From assembly GCF_000971135.1 (NCBI RefSeq), contig NZ_BBLW01000005.1, forward strand, positions 186,001-250,000: a DNA stretch of 64,000 nt, read 5' to 3'. The DNA comes from Demequina phytophila (lineage in GTDB: Bacteria; Actinomycetota; Actinomycetes; Actinomycetales; Demequinaceae). The notes beneath the pieces were generated by a model that did not search any database, was not told the DNA's origin, and saw only the letters and a program-made list of their open reading frames with translations. The translations under genes and the position numbers were made by a program. Below, one piece after another: positions 41,096 through 50,302 of the stretch. The stretch's first letter is position 1. Every line of letters starts with the position of its first letter.

Positions 41096-43327
41096 ATGAG
41101 CATCACCGAGATCGACCGCGACGACGTGGAGCGGGCCGGGACGCGGCCCACCCTCCGGGTGGTCAAGCGCGACGGCCGCACCCTGCTGTTCGACGACCGG
41201 CGGATCGCGACGGCTCTCGCGAAGGCGTTCACCGCGGTGCATGGCGCGCTGACCCCCGGTCAGGAGGCGTCGCTCGACGGCCTCGTGGCCCGCATCGACG
41301 GCGAGCTGGCCGCGCGGTTCCGTGACACCGTGAAGATCTACGAGATCCAGAGCGTGGTCGAGCACGAGCTCCTGGAGGCGGGGGAGTACGACGTCGCCCG
41401 GGCGTACATCGACTACCGCGTCGAGCGCGACATCGCGCGCACCAAGGCGATGGACCTCAACCACTCGATCACGCGGCTCATCAGCAAGGACTCGGCCGTG
41501 GTCCACGAGAACGCGAACAAGGACGCCGAGGTCTACAACACGCAACGCGACCTCACCGCGGGGATGGTGGGCAAGGCGATCGGACTGCGGATGCTGCCGG
41601 CGCACGTCGCGAACGCCCACCAGAAGGGCGACCTCCACTACCACGACCTCGATTACCACCCCTATGCGCCGATGACGAACTGCTGCCTCATCGACTTCAG
41701 GACCATGCTGTCGGCGGGCTTCCGCATCGGCAACGCGCAGGTCGAGCCGCCGCGGTCCATCCAGACCGCGACGGCGCAGATCTCGCAGATCATCGCGAAC
41801 GTGTCCTCGAGCCAGTACGGGGGCTGCACGGTCAACCGCATCGACGAGCTGCTGGCGCCGTACGCCGCGCTCAACCGCGCGAAGCACGAGGCGGACGCCG
41901 CGCAGTGGATCGACGACCCGGCGCGCCGCGAGGCGTACGTCCAGGACAAGACGCGCAAGGACATCTACGACGCGATGCAGTCGCTCGAGTACGAGATCAA
42001 CACGCTGTTCACGTCCAACGGCCAGACGCCTTTCACGTCGATCGGCTTCGGGCTGGGCACCGGCTGGTACGAGCGAGAGATCCAGAAGGCGATCCTGCAG
42101 ATCCGCATCCGAGGCCTCGGGCGCGAGGGACGGACCGCGATCTTCCCCAAGCTGCTGTTCACGGTGAAGCGCGGGCTCAACCTCTCCGAGGGCGAGCCCA
42201 ACTACGACATCAAGCAGCTCGCCGTGGAGTGTGCGACGAAGCGCATGTATCCCGACGTCCTCAGCTACGACAAGATCGTCGAGATCACCGGGTCGTTCAA
42301 GGCGCCCATGGGGTGCCGTTCGTTCCTGCAGGGCTGGGAGGACGAGCACGGCGAGGACTCCGTCGAGGGGCGCATGAACCTGGGCGTCGTGACGCTCAAC
42401 CTGCCGCGCATCGCGCTCGAGGCGGACGGGGACCAGGCGACGTTCTGGCGGATCCTCGACGAGCGGCTCGAGACCATGCACGACGCGCTGAGCTACCGGA
42501 TCGAGCGGTGCAAGGAGGCCGTGCCCGGCAACGCGCCGATCCTCTATGTGCACGGCGCGTTCGGGAGGCGGCTCGGCCCCGCCGAGGAGGTCGACACCCT
42601 GTTCCGCGACGGCCGCGCCACCGTGTCGCTCGGCTACATCGGGCTCTACGAGGTCGCGACCGCGTTCTACGGGGGCGCGTGGGAGTCGAATCCGGAGGCC
42701 AAGGCGATGACCGTGCGGGTCCTCCGCACGCTCCGGGACCGTGCGGCCGCATGGAAGGCGGCGTCCGGCTATCACTTCAGCGTCTATTCGACGCCCTCGG
42801 AGAGCCTCACGGACCGGTTCTGCCGGCTCGACAAGGAACGCTTCGGGTCCGTGCCCGACATCACGGACAAGGACTACTACACGAACTCGTTCCACTACGA
42901 CGTCCGCAAGAACCCGACGCCGTTCGACAAGCTCGACTTCGAGGCCGAGTACGCGCCCCTCACGTCGGGCGGGTTCATCCACTACTGCGAGTACCCGGTG
43001 CTGCGACAGAACCCGAAGGCGCTCGAGGCCGTGTGGGACTACGCCTACGACCGCGTGGGCTACCTGGGCACCAACACGCCGATCGACCGCTGCTACGCGT
43101 GCGGCTTCGAGGGAGACTTCACGCCCACGGCGCGAGGGTTCGCGTGCCCGGCGTGCGGCAACGACGACCCGCGCTCGTGCGACGTGGTCAAGCGCACCTG
43201 CGGCTACCTGGGCAACCCGCAGCAGCGGCCCATGGTGCACGGACGCCACCAGGAGATCGCGTCGCGCGTCAAGCACCTGTCGGATGACGTGCGGGTGCCG
43301 CTCTCGGCCCGCACCCCCGAGGGGTGA
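41096..43327 (+). CDS. nrdD: Anaerobic (class III) ribonucleoside-triphosphate reductase
   Basis: 743 aa. An N-terminal ATP-cone (about 20-115: RVVKRDGRTLLFDDRRIATAL) provides allosteric dATP/ATP control. The barrel contains QKGDLHYHDLDYHPYAPMTNCCLID and PRIALEADG. A C-terminal zinc site has Cys666, 669, 684 and 687 (CYACG / CPACG). The glycyl-radical site RTCGYLG (Gly703) is present. It reduces ribonucleotides to deoxyribonucleotides without oxygen, after activation by NrdG. ATG 41096 follows GAGGGGG. Two NrdR boxes precede it, and nrdG follows 2 nt after the stop. The gene implies the organism can grow or survive without oxygen. Confidence 0.96.
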   Translation: MSITEIDRDDVERAGTRPTLRVVKRDGRTLLFDDRRIATALAKAFTAVHGALTPGQEASLDGLVARIDGELAARFRDTVKIYEIQSVVEHELLEAGEYDVARAYIDYRVERDIARTKAMDLNHSITRLISKDSAVVHENANKDAEVYNTQRDLTAGMVGKAIGLRMLPAHVANAHQKGDLHYHDLDYHPYAPMTNCCLIDFRTMLSAGFRIGNAQVEPPRSIQTATAQISQIIANVSSSQYGGCTVNRIDELLAPYAALNRAKHEADAAQWIDDPARREAYVQDKTRKDIYDAMQSLEYEINTLFTSNGQTPFTSIGFGLGTGWYEREIQKAILQIRIRGLGREGRTAIFPKLLFTVKRGLNLSEGEPNYDIKQLAVECATKRMYPDVLSYDKIVEITGSFKAPMGCRSFLQGWEDEHGEDSVEGRMNLGVVTLNLPRIALEADGDQATFWRILDERLETMHDALSYRIERCKEAVPGNAPILYVHGAFGRRLGPAEEVDTLFRDGRATVSLGYIGLYEVATAFYGGAWESNPEAKAMTVRVLRTLRDRAAAWKAASGYHFSVYSTPSESLTDRFCRLDKERFGSVPDITDKDYYTNSFHYDVRKNPTPFDKLDFEAEYAPLTSGGFIHYCEYPVLRQNPKALEAVWDYAYDRVGYLGTNTPIDRCYACGFEGDFTPTARGFACPACGNDDPRSCDVVKRTCGYLGNPQQRPMVHGRHQEIASRVKHLSDDVRVPLSARTPEG

Positions 43328-43329
43328 CG

Positions 43330-43878
43330 ATGCATCGGTCGCCCGTGCGCGACGCGTGGCTGTCCACTCGGGTGAGTCAGGGCTACGTCGCGGACTACAA
43401 GCCGTTCGTCTTCGTGGACGGCGAGGGCGTGCGGTGCTCGCTGTACGTGGCCGGCTGCCTGTTCGCGTGCGAGGGCTGCTTCAACGAGGATGCATGGAGC
43501 TTCCGGTGCGGCGAGCCGTACACGCTGGAGCTGGAGTCGAGGATCCTCGAGGACCTCGCTCACCCCGCGGTCCAGGGGCTGTCGCTGCTGGGTGGCGAGC
43601 CGTTCCTCAACACGGGGACGTGCCTGTCGCTGGTGCGCCGGATGCCTGCGGAGCTGCCCGGGAAGGACGTGTGGTGCTGGTCCGGCTACACCTTCGAGGA
43701 GCTGCTGGGGGAGTCACCCGACAAGCGGGAGCTCCTGTCCCTGGTCGACGTCCTGGTCGACGGCCCGTTCGACCTCGCGGAACGCGACCTCACCGTGCCG
43801 TTCCGGGGCAGCCGCAACCAGCGCGTCCTGGACGTGCCCGCGTCGCTCGCGGCCGGTCGCGCGGTCGCTCGGGCGTAG
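43330..43878 (+). CDS. nrdG: Anaerobic ribonucleotide reductase activating protein (radical SAM)
   Basis: 182 aa. The radical-SAM cluster motif CxxxCxxC is Cys43, 47 and 50 (CLFACEGC), followed by the SAM-binding GLSLLGGEPFLN. It makes the 5'-deoxyadenosyl radical that installs the glycyl radical on NrdD. ATG 43330 has GAGGGG 5 nt upstream, and a GTG at 43324 that overlaps the nrdD stop is the alternative. It is cotranscribed with nrdD. A perfect 18-bp palindrome (43906) and an inverted-repeat element follow. Confidence 0.95.
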   Translation: MHRSPVRDAWLSTRVSQGYVADYKPFVFVDGEGVRCSLYVAGCLFACEGCFNEDAWSFRCGEPYTLELESRILEDLAHPAVQGLSLLGGEPFLNTGTCLSLVRRMPAELPGKDVWCWSGYTFEELLGESPDKRELLSLVDVLVDGPFDLAERDLTVPFRGSRNQRVLDVPASLAAGRAVARA

Positions 43879-43905
43879 GCGCCTGCGGATCCATCGCGAC
43901 GCCGC

Positions 43906-43923
43906 GCGCCGGACGTCCGGCGC
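43906..43923. terminator. 18-bp perfect palindrome after nrdG
   Basis: GCGCCGGACGTCCGGCGC, 27 nt past the nrdG stop. It is probably part of the operon's terminator. Confidence 0.4.
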
Positions 43924-43949
43924 AGAGCGTCGGGGGCCGTGTCGCCCCG

Positions 43950-44095
43950 CTCGCCGTTTTCATGCACTCTCGCGGGCTGGGGCGTGCCGCGCGCGCCGCT
44001 TTCGGGCGTCCGGCGGCCATCCTGGGGCCTACCAGCCCGTTGTCACTGCTCTCCCACGGCTCCGCGCGCCGTGAAAGTGCATGAAAACGGCGAGG
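43950..44095. repeat. 146-bp element with 19-bp perfect terminal inverted repeats (MITE-like)
   Basis: CTCGCCGTTTTCATGCACT at 43950-43968 and its exact reverse complement at 44077-44095 enclose 108 bp with no coding frame. It sits between the convergent nrdG and agmatine deiminase genes. The arms hold AT-rich cores (TTTTCATGCA) unlike the surroundings. No clear target-site duplication is visible, and a very long bidirectional terminator is the alternative. Confidence 0.55.
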
Positions 44096-44173
44096 ATGGT
44101 GCGCGCAGCCGCCGGGGGCCGTGCCGGGGGACCGGTGCCCGCGCCGTCTCCCGGGTCCGCTGCCGGGCGGGTG

Positions 44174-45190
44174 CTACAGCGCCGGCTGCTGCTGCGTGAT
44201 GCAGTGGATGCCGCCGCCGCGGTCGAAGAGCGGGCGGGCATCGACGCGCACGATCTCGCGCCCCGGGTACGCCGCCGCGAGCACCTCGATCGCCTCGTCG
44301 TCGTGCGGATCGTCGAACGCGCACGCGATGACCGCGCCGTTGAGGACGTAGTGGTTGACGTAGGACCAGTCGACCCAGCCCTCCGAGTCGCGCAGCGTGG
44401 CCGGCGCGGGCAGCGGCACCACCGACAGCGGCCGCCCGTCGGCGTCGACGGACGCGGACAGCACGTCCCTCAGCTCGGCGGAGACCTCGTGGTCCGGGTG
44501 GGCCGGGTCGCGCTGGTCGTGCACCAGCACCTCGCCGCCCGGCGTGAAGCACGCCACGATGTCCACATGCCCGCGCGTGCCGTAGCGCTCGGAGTCGCGC
44601 GTGAGCCCGCGCGGCAGCCAGATGACCATTCGGGCGCCCACCGTGCGTGCGAGCTCGTCCTCGACCCGGGCGCGCGACCAGCCCGGGTTGCGGCCCGGGT
44701 CCCGCTGCACCGTCTCCGTCACGAGGAACGTGCCGCGGCCGTCGGTGTGGATGCCGCCGCCCTCGTTCACCATCGGCGACCCGATCCGCGGCACGTCGGC
44801 GTGGGCGAGCGCGGTGGTCGCGGCGAGCGCGTCGTGGTCCCAACGCGCCCAGTCCTGCGCGCCCCACCCGTTGAACACCCAGTCGATCCCGGCGAGCGTG
44901 CCGCCGTCGTCCACGAACGTGGGGCCGATGTCGCGGAACCAGGCGTCGTCCAGCGGCGCCTCGAGCAGGACGATGCGCGGGTCCAGCCACGCGCGCGCCG
45001 CGGGCACCGCGTCCGGGGCGACGAGCATGGTCAGCGGCTCACGCGCGACGATCGCGTTGGCGACCGCGGCCCACGTGCGGCGCGCCTCGTCGGCCTCGGC
45101 CTCGGTGTCGCCCAGCGTGTATCCGGTGCTCGGCCACGCCATCCAGGACGCGGTGTGATGCTCCCACTCGGCAGGCATGCGGCGCGTCAT
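44174..45190 (-). CDS. aguA: Agmatine deiminase (porphyromonas-type PAD family)
   Basis: 338 aa. It opens with RMPAEWEHHTASWMAWPSTG, contains FRDIGPTFVDD, NEGGGIHTDGRGTFLVTE and ends with the catalytic cysteine in FDRGGGIHCITQQQP (Cys330), all typical of the guanidino-modifying deiminases. It hydrolyses agmatine to N-carbamoylputrescine and ammonia on the way to putrescine. ATG 45190 overlaps the amidase stop (ATGA), so the two are coupled. The amidase, rather than the usual nitrilase-type AguB, may take the next step, which is inference. Confidence 0.92.
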   Translation of the reverse strand: MTRRMPAEWEHHTASWMAWPSTGYTLGDTEAEADEARRTWAAVANAIVAREPLTMLVAPDAVPAARAWLDPRIVLLEAPLDDAWFRDIGPTFVDDGGTLAGIDWVFNGWGAQDWARWDHDALAATTALAHADVPRIGSPMVNEGGGIHTDGRGTFLVTETVQRDPGRNPGWSRARVEDELARTVGARMVIWLPRGLTRDSERYGTRGHVDIVACFTPGGEVLVHDQRDPAHPDHEVSAELRDVLSASVDADGRPLSVVPLPAPATLRDSEGWVDWSYVNHYVLNGAVIACAFDDPHDDEAIEVLAAAYPGREIVRVDARPLFDRGGGIHCITQQQPAL

Positions 45191-46911
45191 CGGGTCTCCT
45201 CGGGGGTCGGGGTGAGTGCGGGGGTGCGCGCGGGCGGGACGCGCCGGGGTGCGACGGACTCGTACGCGGCCCCCAGCGTGAGCAGGCGGTCGTCGTCGTA
45301 GGCGCGCCCCGCGAAGGTGAGCCCGACCGGCATGCCGGACGAGCGCATCGTCCCCATCGGGACCGTCACCGTCGGCACCCCCAGATGGCGGATCGCGAGG
45401 TTGCCGTTGGCGATCCAGACGCCATTGCGCCAACCGGCGTCGGCCGAGGCGGGGTTCACGTCCATGTCAGCGTGCGCCACGTCGGCGACGGCAGGGAAGA
45501 CCACGGCGTCGAGGCCGAGGCCTTCCATCCAGTCCTCGAGGTCCGTGCGGCGGATCGACTCGAGGCCGGCGAGGCCAGCGGCGACAGTGGGGATGTCCTC
45601 GAGGCGGGTGCCGGGATGGGCGCGGACCCAGGCGGGGTAGTCGGCGATGTCGTCCTCGAAACCGTCGTACCGGTCCGGCAGGGCGCCGGGAGGTGCGGGG
45701 AAGATCGTGGCGCCGTCGATACCGGCCAGCGTGTCGAGCGCGGGGTCGCCGTTGGCGGCCAGGAAGTCCTCCCATGCCCAGGCGGACAGGTCGAGGATCT
45801 CGCGAGCAAGATACCCGTCGGGAAGCTCGGTGCGGTCCTTGATCGTGGGCGAGCCGGGGCGGTCGCCCTCGTAGCGGCTCACCATCGGCAGGTCGACCTC
45901 GACGACGGTGGCGCCGGCGGCCTCGAGGTCGGCACGCGCGCGCTCCCAGAGGTCGATGACGTCGGGGTGCGTCTCGATCCGGGTGCCGGTCGGGCCGCCG
46001 ATGCCGGGGGAGGGCGCGGTGCCCGCCTCGGGGTCGGCGTTGAGGTACATGCGCGGGACGCCGAGCACCGCCCCGGCGAGGCCGGCGTCGGAGGCGAGGG
46101 CCGGGTAGCTCGCGGGCCTCACGTCCGACGCGCGCGGGAGGCGGACCCACGGCTGCGCGCGCCACAGGTCGCCGCGCGACTCGGGGTCGTCCGCGACGAT
46201 CACGTCGAGGATCTCGAGCAGGTCCGCCATGGTGCGCGTGTGGGGGACCACCACATCCATGGTGGGGACGAGCGGCCAGTTGCCGCGCACCGAGATCACC
46301 CCACGCGAGGGCGTGTATGCGCACAACGCGTTGTGGGACGCGGGCCCGCGGCCGCTCGACCACGTCTCCTCGCCGAGCCCGAACGCGCACAGGCTCGCCG
46401 CCGTGGCCGCGCCCGAGCCGTTCGAGGAGCCGGAGGCGAACGGCGCGGCCAGGTACGCAGAGTTGTAGGGGCTCTCCGCGCGTCCGTAGAGACCCCGCTG
46501 CATCCCGCCGTTCGCCATGGGAGGCATGTTGGTGAGGCCGAGGCAGATCGCGCCGGCCGCGCGTAGCCGCTCGATGGTGAAGGCGTCGCGCTGAGCGACC
46601 AGGTCCGCGAATGCGGGGCTGCCCGCGGCGGCGGTGAGCCCGCGTACCAGGTAGGAGTCCTTGGCCGTGTAGGGGATGCCGTCGAGAGGGCCGCGGCTGG
46701 TGCCGGCCGCCCGGCGGGCGTCGGATGCGGCGGCCTCCGCGAGCGCGTCCGGGTTGGTCACCACGATGGCGTTGAGGGCCGTGGCGGTGTCCGGCGCGTC
46801 GTAGGCCGCCGCACGCTCGCGGTAGGCGCGCACCAGCGCGACCGCGGTGGTGGTGCCGGCCTCGAGCGCGGCGCGCAGGTCGGCGATGGTGGCCTCGACG
46901 ACGTCGTGCAC
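45187..46911 (-). CDS. Amidase-signature family hydrolase
   Basis: 574 aa, longer than most amidases (about 450-500). The triad is Lys84 (YTAKDS), cis-Ser162/163 (SGSSNGSGAA) and nucleophile Ser186 in GEETWSSGRGPA, which aligns with the family motif GTDxGGSxRxPA but with the Gly pair replaced. It hydrolyses C-N amide bonds. GTG 46911 has GGGAG 3-7 nt upstream. It is the first gene of an operon with agmatine deiminase, divergent from a TetR gene. Coupling suggests it cleaves N-carbamoylputrescine or a related amide, but its substrate is unproven. Confidence 0.88.
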   Translation of the reverse strand: MHDVVEATIADLRAALEAGTTTAVALVRAYRERAAAYDAPDTATALNAIVVTNPDALAEAAASDARRAAGTSRGPLDGIPYTAKDSYLVRGLTAAAGSPAFADLVAQRDAFTIERLRAAGAICLGLTNMPPMANGGMQRGLYGRAESPYNSAYLAAPFASGSSNGSGAATAASLCAFGLGEETWSSGRGPASHNALCAYTPSRGVISVRGNWPLVPTMDVVVPHTRTMADLLEILDVIVADDPESRGDLWRAQPWVRLPRASDVRPASYPALASDAGLAGAVLGVPRMYLNADPEAGTAPSPGIGGPTGTRIETHPDVIDLWERARADLEAAGATVVEVDLPMVSRYEGDRPGSPTIKDRTELPDGYLAREILDLSAWAWEDFLAANGDPALDTLAGIDGATIFPAPPGALPDRYDGFEDDIADYPAWVRAHPGTRLEDIPTVAAGLAGLESIRRTDLEDWMEGLGLDAVVFPAVADVAHADMDVNPASADAGWRNGVWIANGNLAIRHLGVPTVTVPMGTMRSSGMPVGLTFAGRAYDDDRLLTLGAAYESVAPRRVPPARTPALTPTPEETR

Positions 46912-46938
46912 ACGGGCTCCCGGGGTGATGCGGCCAAG

Positions 46939-46954
46939 TTGATCGGTTGATCAA
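46939..46954. promoter_or_regulatory. TetR operator palindrome
   Basis: TTGATCGGTTGATCAA: 6-bp arms TTGATC/GATCAA around GGTT, in the 71-bp gap between the amidase (-) and TetR (+) genes. AT-rich and well placed to control both. Confidence 0.65.
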
Positions 46955-46969
46955 TTCGGCTCGACGCTA

Positions 46970-46975
46970 CAGAAT
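46970..46975 (+). promoter_or_regulatory. -10 element of TetR gene
   Basis: CAGAAT 7 nt before ATG 46983. Confidence 0.35.
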
Positions 46976-46982
46976 CATGCAC

Positions 46983-47561
46983 ATGCCGTCAACGACCACG
47001 CCCGCATCGCGCCGGCTCACCGGGACCGCGCGCAGGGCGGCGATCCTCGAGCACGCGACCGCGCTCGCCCTCTCCGACGGGCTCGCGGCGCTCACGCTGC
47101 GTGCGGTGGGGCAGCGGGCGGGCGTCGCCTCGGGGCTGGTCGCGCACTACGTCGACGGCATGGACGCCCTGGTGGCGGAGGTGTTCTCCGGCATCTCCGC
47201 GGGCGAGCGTGCGGAGGTCGCGGGCGTCGGCGGCATCGCGCCGCTGGTCCGCACGCTCACGGATGGGACGCGCGAGGCGGTGACGCTCGTGTGGGTGCAG
47301 GCGTGGGCGGCGGCGCCGGGGAACCCCGTGCTCGCGGCCGCGGTCCGGGCGGAGATGGACGCGTGGCAGACGATGCTCGAGGCGCGCCTGCGTGAGGCCG
47401 GCGCCTCGGATCCGGCGCCCGTCGCACGCGCCCTGCTCGGGATGATCGATGGCGTGAACGCGCACTCTCTCGCGGGATGGCAGGACCGCGCCGACCACGC
47501 GGCGCTGCTGCTGCGCGCGCTCGAGGCGATGCTCGGGTGGGCGCCGGGCACGCTGACGTGA
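46983..47561 (+). CDS. TetR/AcrR-family regulator (BetI-like)
   Basis: 192 aa. The N-terminal HTH (about 15-60) reads RAAILEHATALALSDG...LTLRAVGQRAGVASGLVAHYVDG, a TetR head. The C-terminal helices fit the BetI-like ligand domain. It should bind the TTGATCGGTTGATCAA palindrome and repress the divergent amidase-agmatine deiminase operon, probably released by an amine or its precursor (inference). ATG 46983 is used, and ATG 46977 adds two residues. It converges on glutaminase, 7 nt away. Confidence 0.85.
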   Translation: MPSTTTPASRRLTGTARRAAILEHATALALSDGLAALTLRAVGQRAGVASGLVAHYVDGMDALVAEVFSGISAGERAEVAGVGGIAPLVRTLTDGTREAVTLVWVQAWAAAPGNPVLAAAVRAEMDAWQTMLEARLREAGASDPAPVARALLGMIDGVNAHSLAGWQDRADHAALLLRALEAMLGWAPGTLT

Positions 47562-47568
47562 GCGTCCG

Positions 47569-48462
47569 TCAGCGCGCGAGGCGGGGTGCCATGGTCCGTG
47601 CCACGGCCTGTGCGCGCACCGGGTTGCCGGCGCCGTCGAGGCCGGGGGAGTAGGCGGCGAGCGCGCCGGACCCGGGTGCGACCATGACGAGCCCGCCCGC
47701 GATCCCGCTCTTCGCGGGCACGCCCACCGCGGCCATCCACGTGTGGCTCGCCTCGTAGAGCCCCGCAAGCGCCATCGCACGCAGCGCCACGTCCGCCGCC
47801 TCGGCGGTCACCACGCGCGCACCGGTGTCCGGATCGACGCCCTCGCCGGCGAGCACCGCGCCCATGCGTGCGAGGTCCCCGACGGTCACCCCGACGCAGG
47901 ACTGGAAGGTGTAGAGGTGGAGGGCGTCCTCGACCGCGGCGCCCAGGAGCCCCCGCTCCTCGAGCAGCCCCGCGAGGAGGCGGTTGCGCTGGTTCGACGC
48001 GTGGATCGCGTCGACCATGGCCCGGTCAGCGTCGAGGGGGCGGCCCGCGAACGCGGAGAGCCCGTCACGGATGGCGGCCTCGTCCGGAAGCAGGCTCGCC
48101 GCGGTGATCGCCCCCGGGTTCACCATGGGGTTGGTGCGGCCGTCGGGGCTCGCCCTGATGGCCTCCGGATCGTTGAACGGCAGGCCCGTGGCGGACATCC
48201 CCGTCCTGCCGAGCACGGCCTCCGCGCCCTCCGCGTCCACCGCGAGCGCGAGCACGAAAGGCTTCGCGACGGACATGAGGATGAACGGGGACGGGTGGTC
48301 GCCCGCAAGCGCGGAGTCGCCGTGCACGCCCCGGACGGCCGCCGCGAGCAGCCCGGGATCGACCGTCGCCAGCGCGGGGTAGACGTCGGTGACGCGGCCG
48401 GCGGGCTCGGCCCGTGCATCGTCCACCGCGGCGCCCAGCGCGGAGGCGAGTGCGGACGTCAC
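47569..48462 (-). CDS. glsA: Glutaminase A
   Basis: 297 aa. It is a serine-dependent glutaminase of the beta-lactamase-like fold: SxxK motif MSVAKPF (Ser64, Lys67), the NPMVNPGAI loop, SNQRNRLLA, and the YTFQSCVGVTV and VPAKSGIAGGL segments with the second Lys-Ser-Gly. It hydrolyses L-glutamine to glutamate and ammonia. GTG 48462 has GAGCAT 7 nt upstream, so it may be leaderless. Product glutamate could feed the glutamate decarboxylase 20 kb away, but they are not in an operon. Confidence 0.92.
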   Translation of the reverse strand: MTSALASALGAAVDDARAEPAGRVTDVYPALATVDPGLLAAAVRGVHGDSALAGDHPSPFILMSVAKPFVLALAVDAEGAEAVLGRTGMSATGLPFNDPEAIRASPDGRTNPMVNPGAITAASLLPDEAAIRDGLSAFAGRPLDADRAMVDAIHASNQRNRLLAGLLEERGLLGAAVEDALHLYTFQSCVGVTVGDLARMGAVLAGEGVDPDTGARVVTAEAADVALRAMALAGLYEASHTWMAAVGVPAKSGIAGGLVMVAPGSGALAAYSPGLDGAGNPVRAQAVARTMAPRLAR

Positions 48463-48490
48463 GCCGACGATGCTCCCATACCGGCCTGGT

Positions 48491-50230
48491 TCAGGAGGCG
48501 GGCTGGTCCGCCTGCCGGGACGCCTCGAGATCGCGCAGCTCACGCCGCAGCACCTTGCCCACGTTGTTCTTGGGCAGGGCGTCGATGAACTCGATCTCGC
48601 GCGGGCGCTTGTAGCCGGTGAGCCGCTCCTTGAGGAACACCCGGAGGTCGTGCTCGCTGAGCGTCTCGTCGCGGCGCACCACGAACAGCTTGGGCACCTC
48701 GCCCGAATGCTCGTTGGGGATCGGGATGGCGCCGGCCTCGACCACCTTCGGGTGGAGCATGGCGGCGTCCTCGATCTCGCCCGGGTAGACGTTGAAGCCT
48801 CCGCAGACGATGATCTCCTTCTTGCGGTCGACGATGGTGAAGAAGCCGTCCTCGGACTCGATCGCGATGTCGCCGGTGAGCAGCCAGCCGTCCGCCGTGA
48901 TGACGCGCGCGCTCTCCTCCGGCTGGTTCCAGTAGCCCTGCATCACCTGCGGGCCGCGGACGGCAAGCTCGCCGCGCTCGCCCAGGGGCAGCGGGTTCGC
49001 CTCGTCGTCGACGATGCGCACGTCGGTCGACGGGAGCGGCACGCCGATGGTGCCGATGCGCGGGGCCATGTGGGTGGGGTTGACGCTGACCACGGGCGAC
49101 GCCTCGGTGAGGCCGTACCCCTCGGTGATGTCGTGCCCGGTGACCGCCTTCCAGCGGTCCGAGACCGCCGAGCGCACGGCCATGCCGCCGCCGACGGTGA
49201 GGCGCAGGCGCGTGAAGTCGATGTCCTTGAAGCCGTCCGCGTCGAGCAGGGCGCCGGCCAGCGTGCTCACCAGGATGAGGCCGTCGGGCTTGGACGCGCC
49301 GAGGGTCTTGATGAAGCCGGGCAGGTCGCGCGGGTTGGTGATGAGCACGTTGTGCGCGCCGAACCGGAAGAAGCCGATGCAGTTCACCGTGAGGGAGAAC
49401 ACGTGGTAGAGCGGTAGCGCGGCGATGATGACCGACTGGCGCTCCTCGCCCAACGTGTTGCGGATCTGCGCCATGAACTGGTCCTGGTTGGCCAGCAGGT
49501 TGCCGTGCGTGAGCACCGCAGCCTTCGCGCCGCCGGTGGTGCCGCCCGTGTACTGGAGGAACGCGACGTCGTCGTGGGTCAGGCCCGGGTCCGCGAGGCG
49601 GGCCGGGTCGCCCGCGCCCATCGCCTTGGTGAACGGGATCGCGTGGGGCAGGGAGTACGCGGGCACCATCTTCTTCACCTTCGCGGCGACGAAGTTGACG
49701 ATCGCGCGCTTGGGCTGGGGCAGCATGTCCGCCACCTGGGTGACGATCACGTGCTCGATCGTGGTCTCAGGCAGCACCTCCGCGACCTTGTCGGCGAAGT
49801 TCGCGAGCACCACGATCGCCTTGGGCTCGGCATCGCGGAACACGCCCTCCATCTCGCGCACGGTGTAGAGCGGATTCGCGTTCACCACGGTGAGGCCGGC
49901 ACGCAGGGCGCCGTAGAGCGCGACCGGGTACTGCAGCAGGTTGGGCATCTGCAGCACGATCCGGTCGCCCTTGACCAGGCCGAGCTCGTGCTGGAGGAAG
50001 GCGGCGAATCGGCTCGCCGCGGCATCGACCTCGCGGAACGTGAGCGTGCCGCCGAGGTTCGAGAACGCGACCTTGTCACCGTGGTTGCGCGCCGCCTCGG
50101 CGACCATCTCGCCCAGCGAGGACTCGTGCGCCGGCTCGATCGCGTGCGGCACGCCCGGCCCGTAGTAGCGGTACCAGGGACGCTCGTCGCCGTTGACGGG
50201 GTCGTATGCCGGGGGCAGGTCAGATGGCAT
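48491..50230 (-). CDS. fadD: Long-chain acyl-CoA ligase (fatty acid CoA synthetase)
   Basis: 579 aa. AMP-forming ANL enzyme with YTGGTTGGAKAAVLTHGNLL (P-loop-like A3), EGYGLTEASPV (A5), DGWLLTGDIA and FTIVDRKKEIIVCGG, plus the C-terminal Lys in LPKNNVGKVLRREL. It activates fatty acids to acyl-CoA via acyl-AMP. The start is uncertain: ATG 50230 is used, with GAGGA 11 nt upstream, and ATG 50242 and 50248 are alternatives. It follows the MaoC-FabG4-FadA2 genes on the same strand, 72 nt on, and likely supplies them with acyl-CoA. Confidence 0.92.
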   Translation of the reverse strand: MPSDLPPAYDPVNGDERPWYRYYGPGVPHAIEPAHESSLGEMVAEAARNHGDKVAFSNLGGTLTFREVDAAASRFAAFLQHELGLVKGDRIVLQMPNLLQYPVALYGALRAGLTVVNANPLYTVREMEGVFRDAEPKAIVVLANFADKVAEVLPETTIEHVIVTQVADMLPQPKRAIVNFVAAKVKKMVPAYSLPHAIPFTKAMGAGDPARLADPGLTHDDVAFLQYTGGTTGGAKAAVLTHGNLLANQDQFMAQIRNTLGEERQSVIIAALPLYHVFSLTVNCIGFFRFGAHNVLITNPRDLPGFIKTLGASKPDGLILVSTLAGALLDADGFKDIDFTRLRLTVGGGMAVRSAVSDRWKAVTGHDITEGYGLTEASPVVSVNPTHMAPRIGTIGVPLPSTDVRIVDDEANPLPLGERGELAVRGPQVMQGYWNQPEESARVITADGWLLTGDIAIESEDGFFTIVDRKKEIIVCGGFNVYPGEIEDAAMLHPKVVEAGAIPIPNEHSGEVPKLFVVRRDETLSEHDLRVFLKERLTGYKRPREIEFIDALPKNNVGKVLRRELRDLEASRQADQPAS

Positions 50231-50302
50231 GGGGAAGGTCATCCTCATCGATGGTCGGACACGGTGCGTAGCATTCTGGCGTCTGAGGGGCCGCCACGCC
50301 AA

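Noticed and set aside
43950..44095. CRISPR repeat or integron attachment site
   Set aside because: There is a single pair of inverted, not direct, repeats, and no integrase or cas gene.
47569..48462. Glutaminase plus glutamate decarboxylase (27.8 kb) as an acid-resistance island
   Set aside because: The genes are about 20 kb apart with unrelated genes between, and no antiporter is present.
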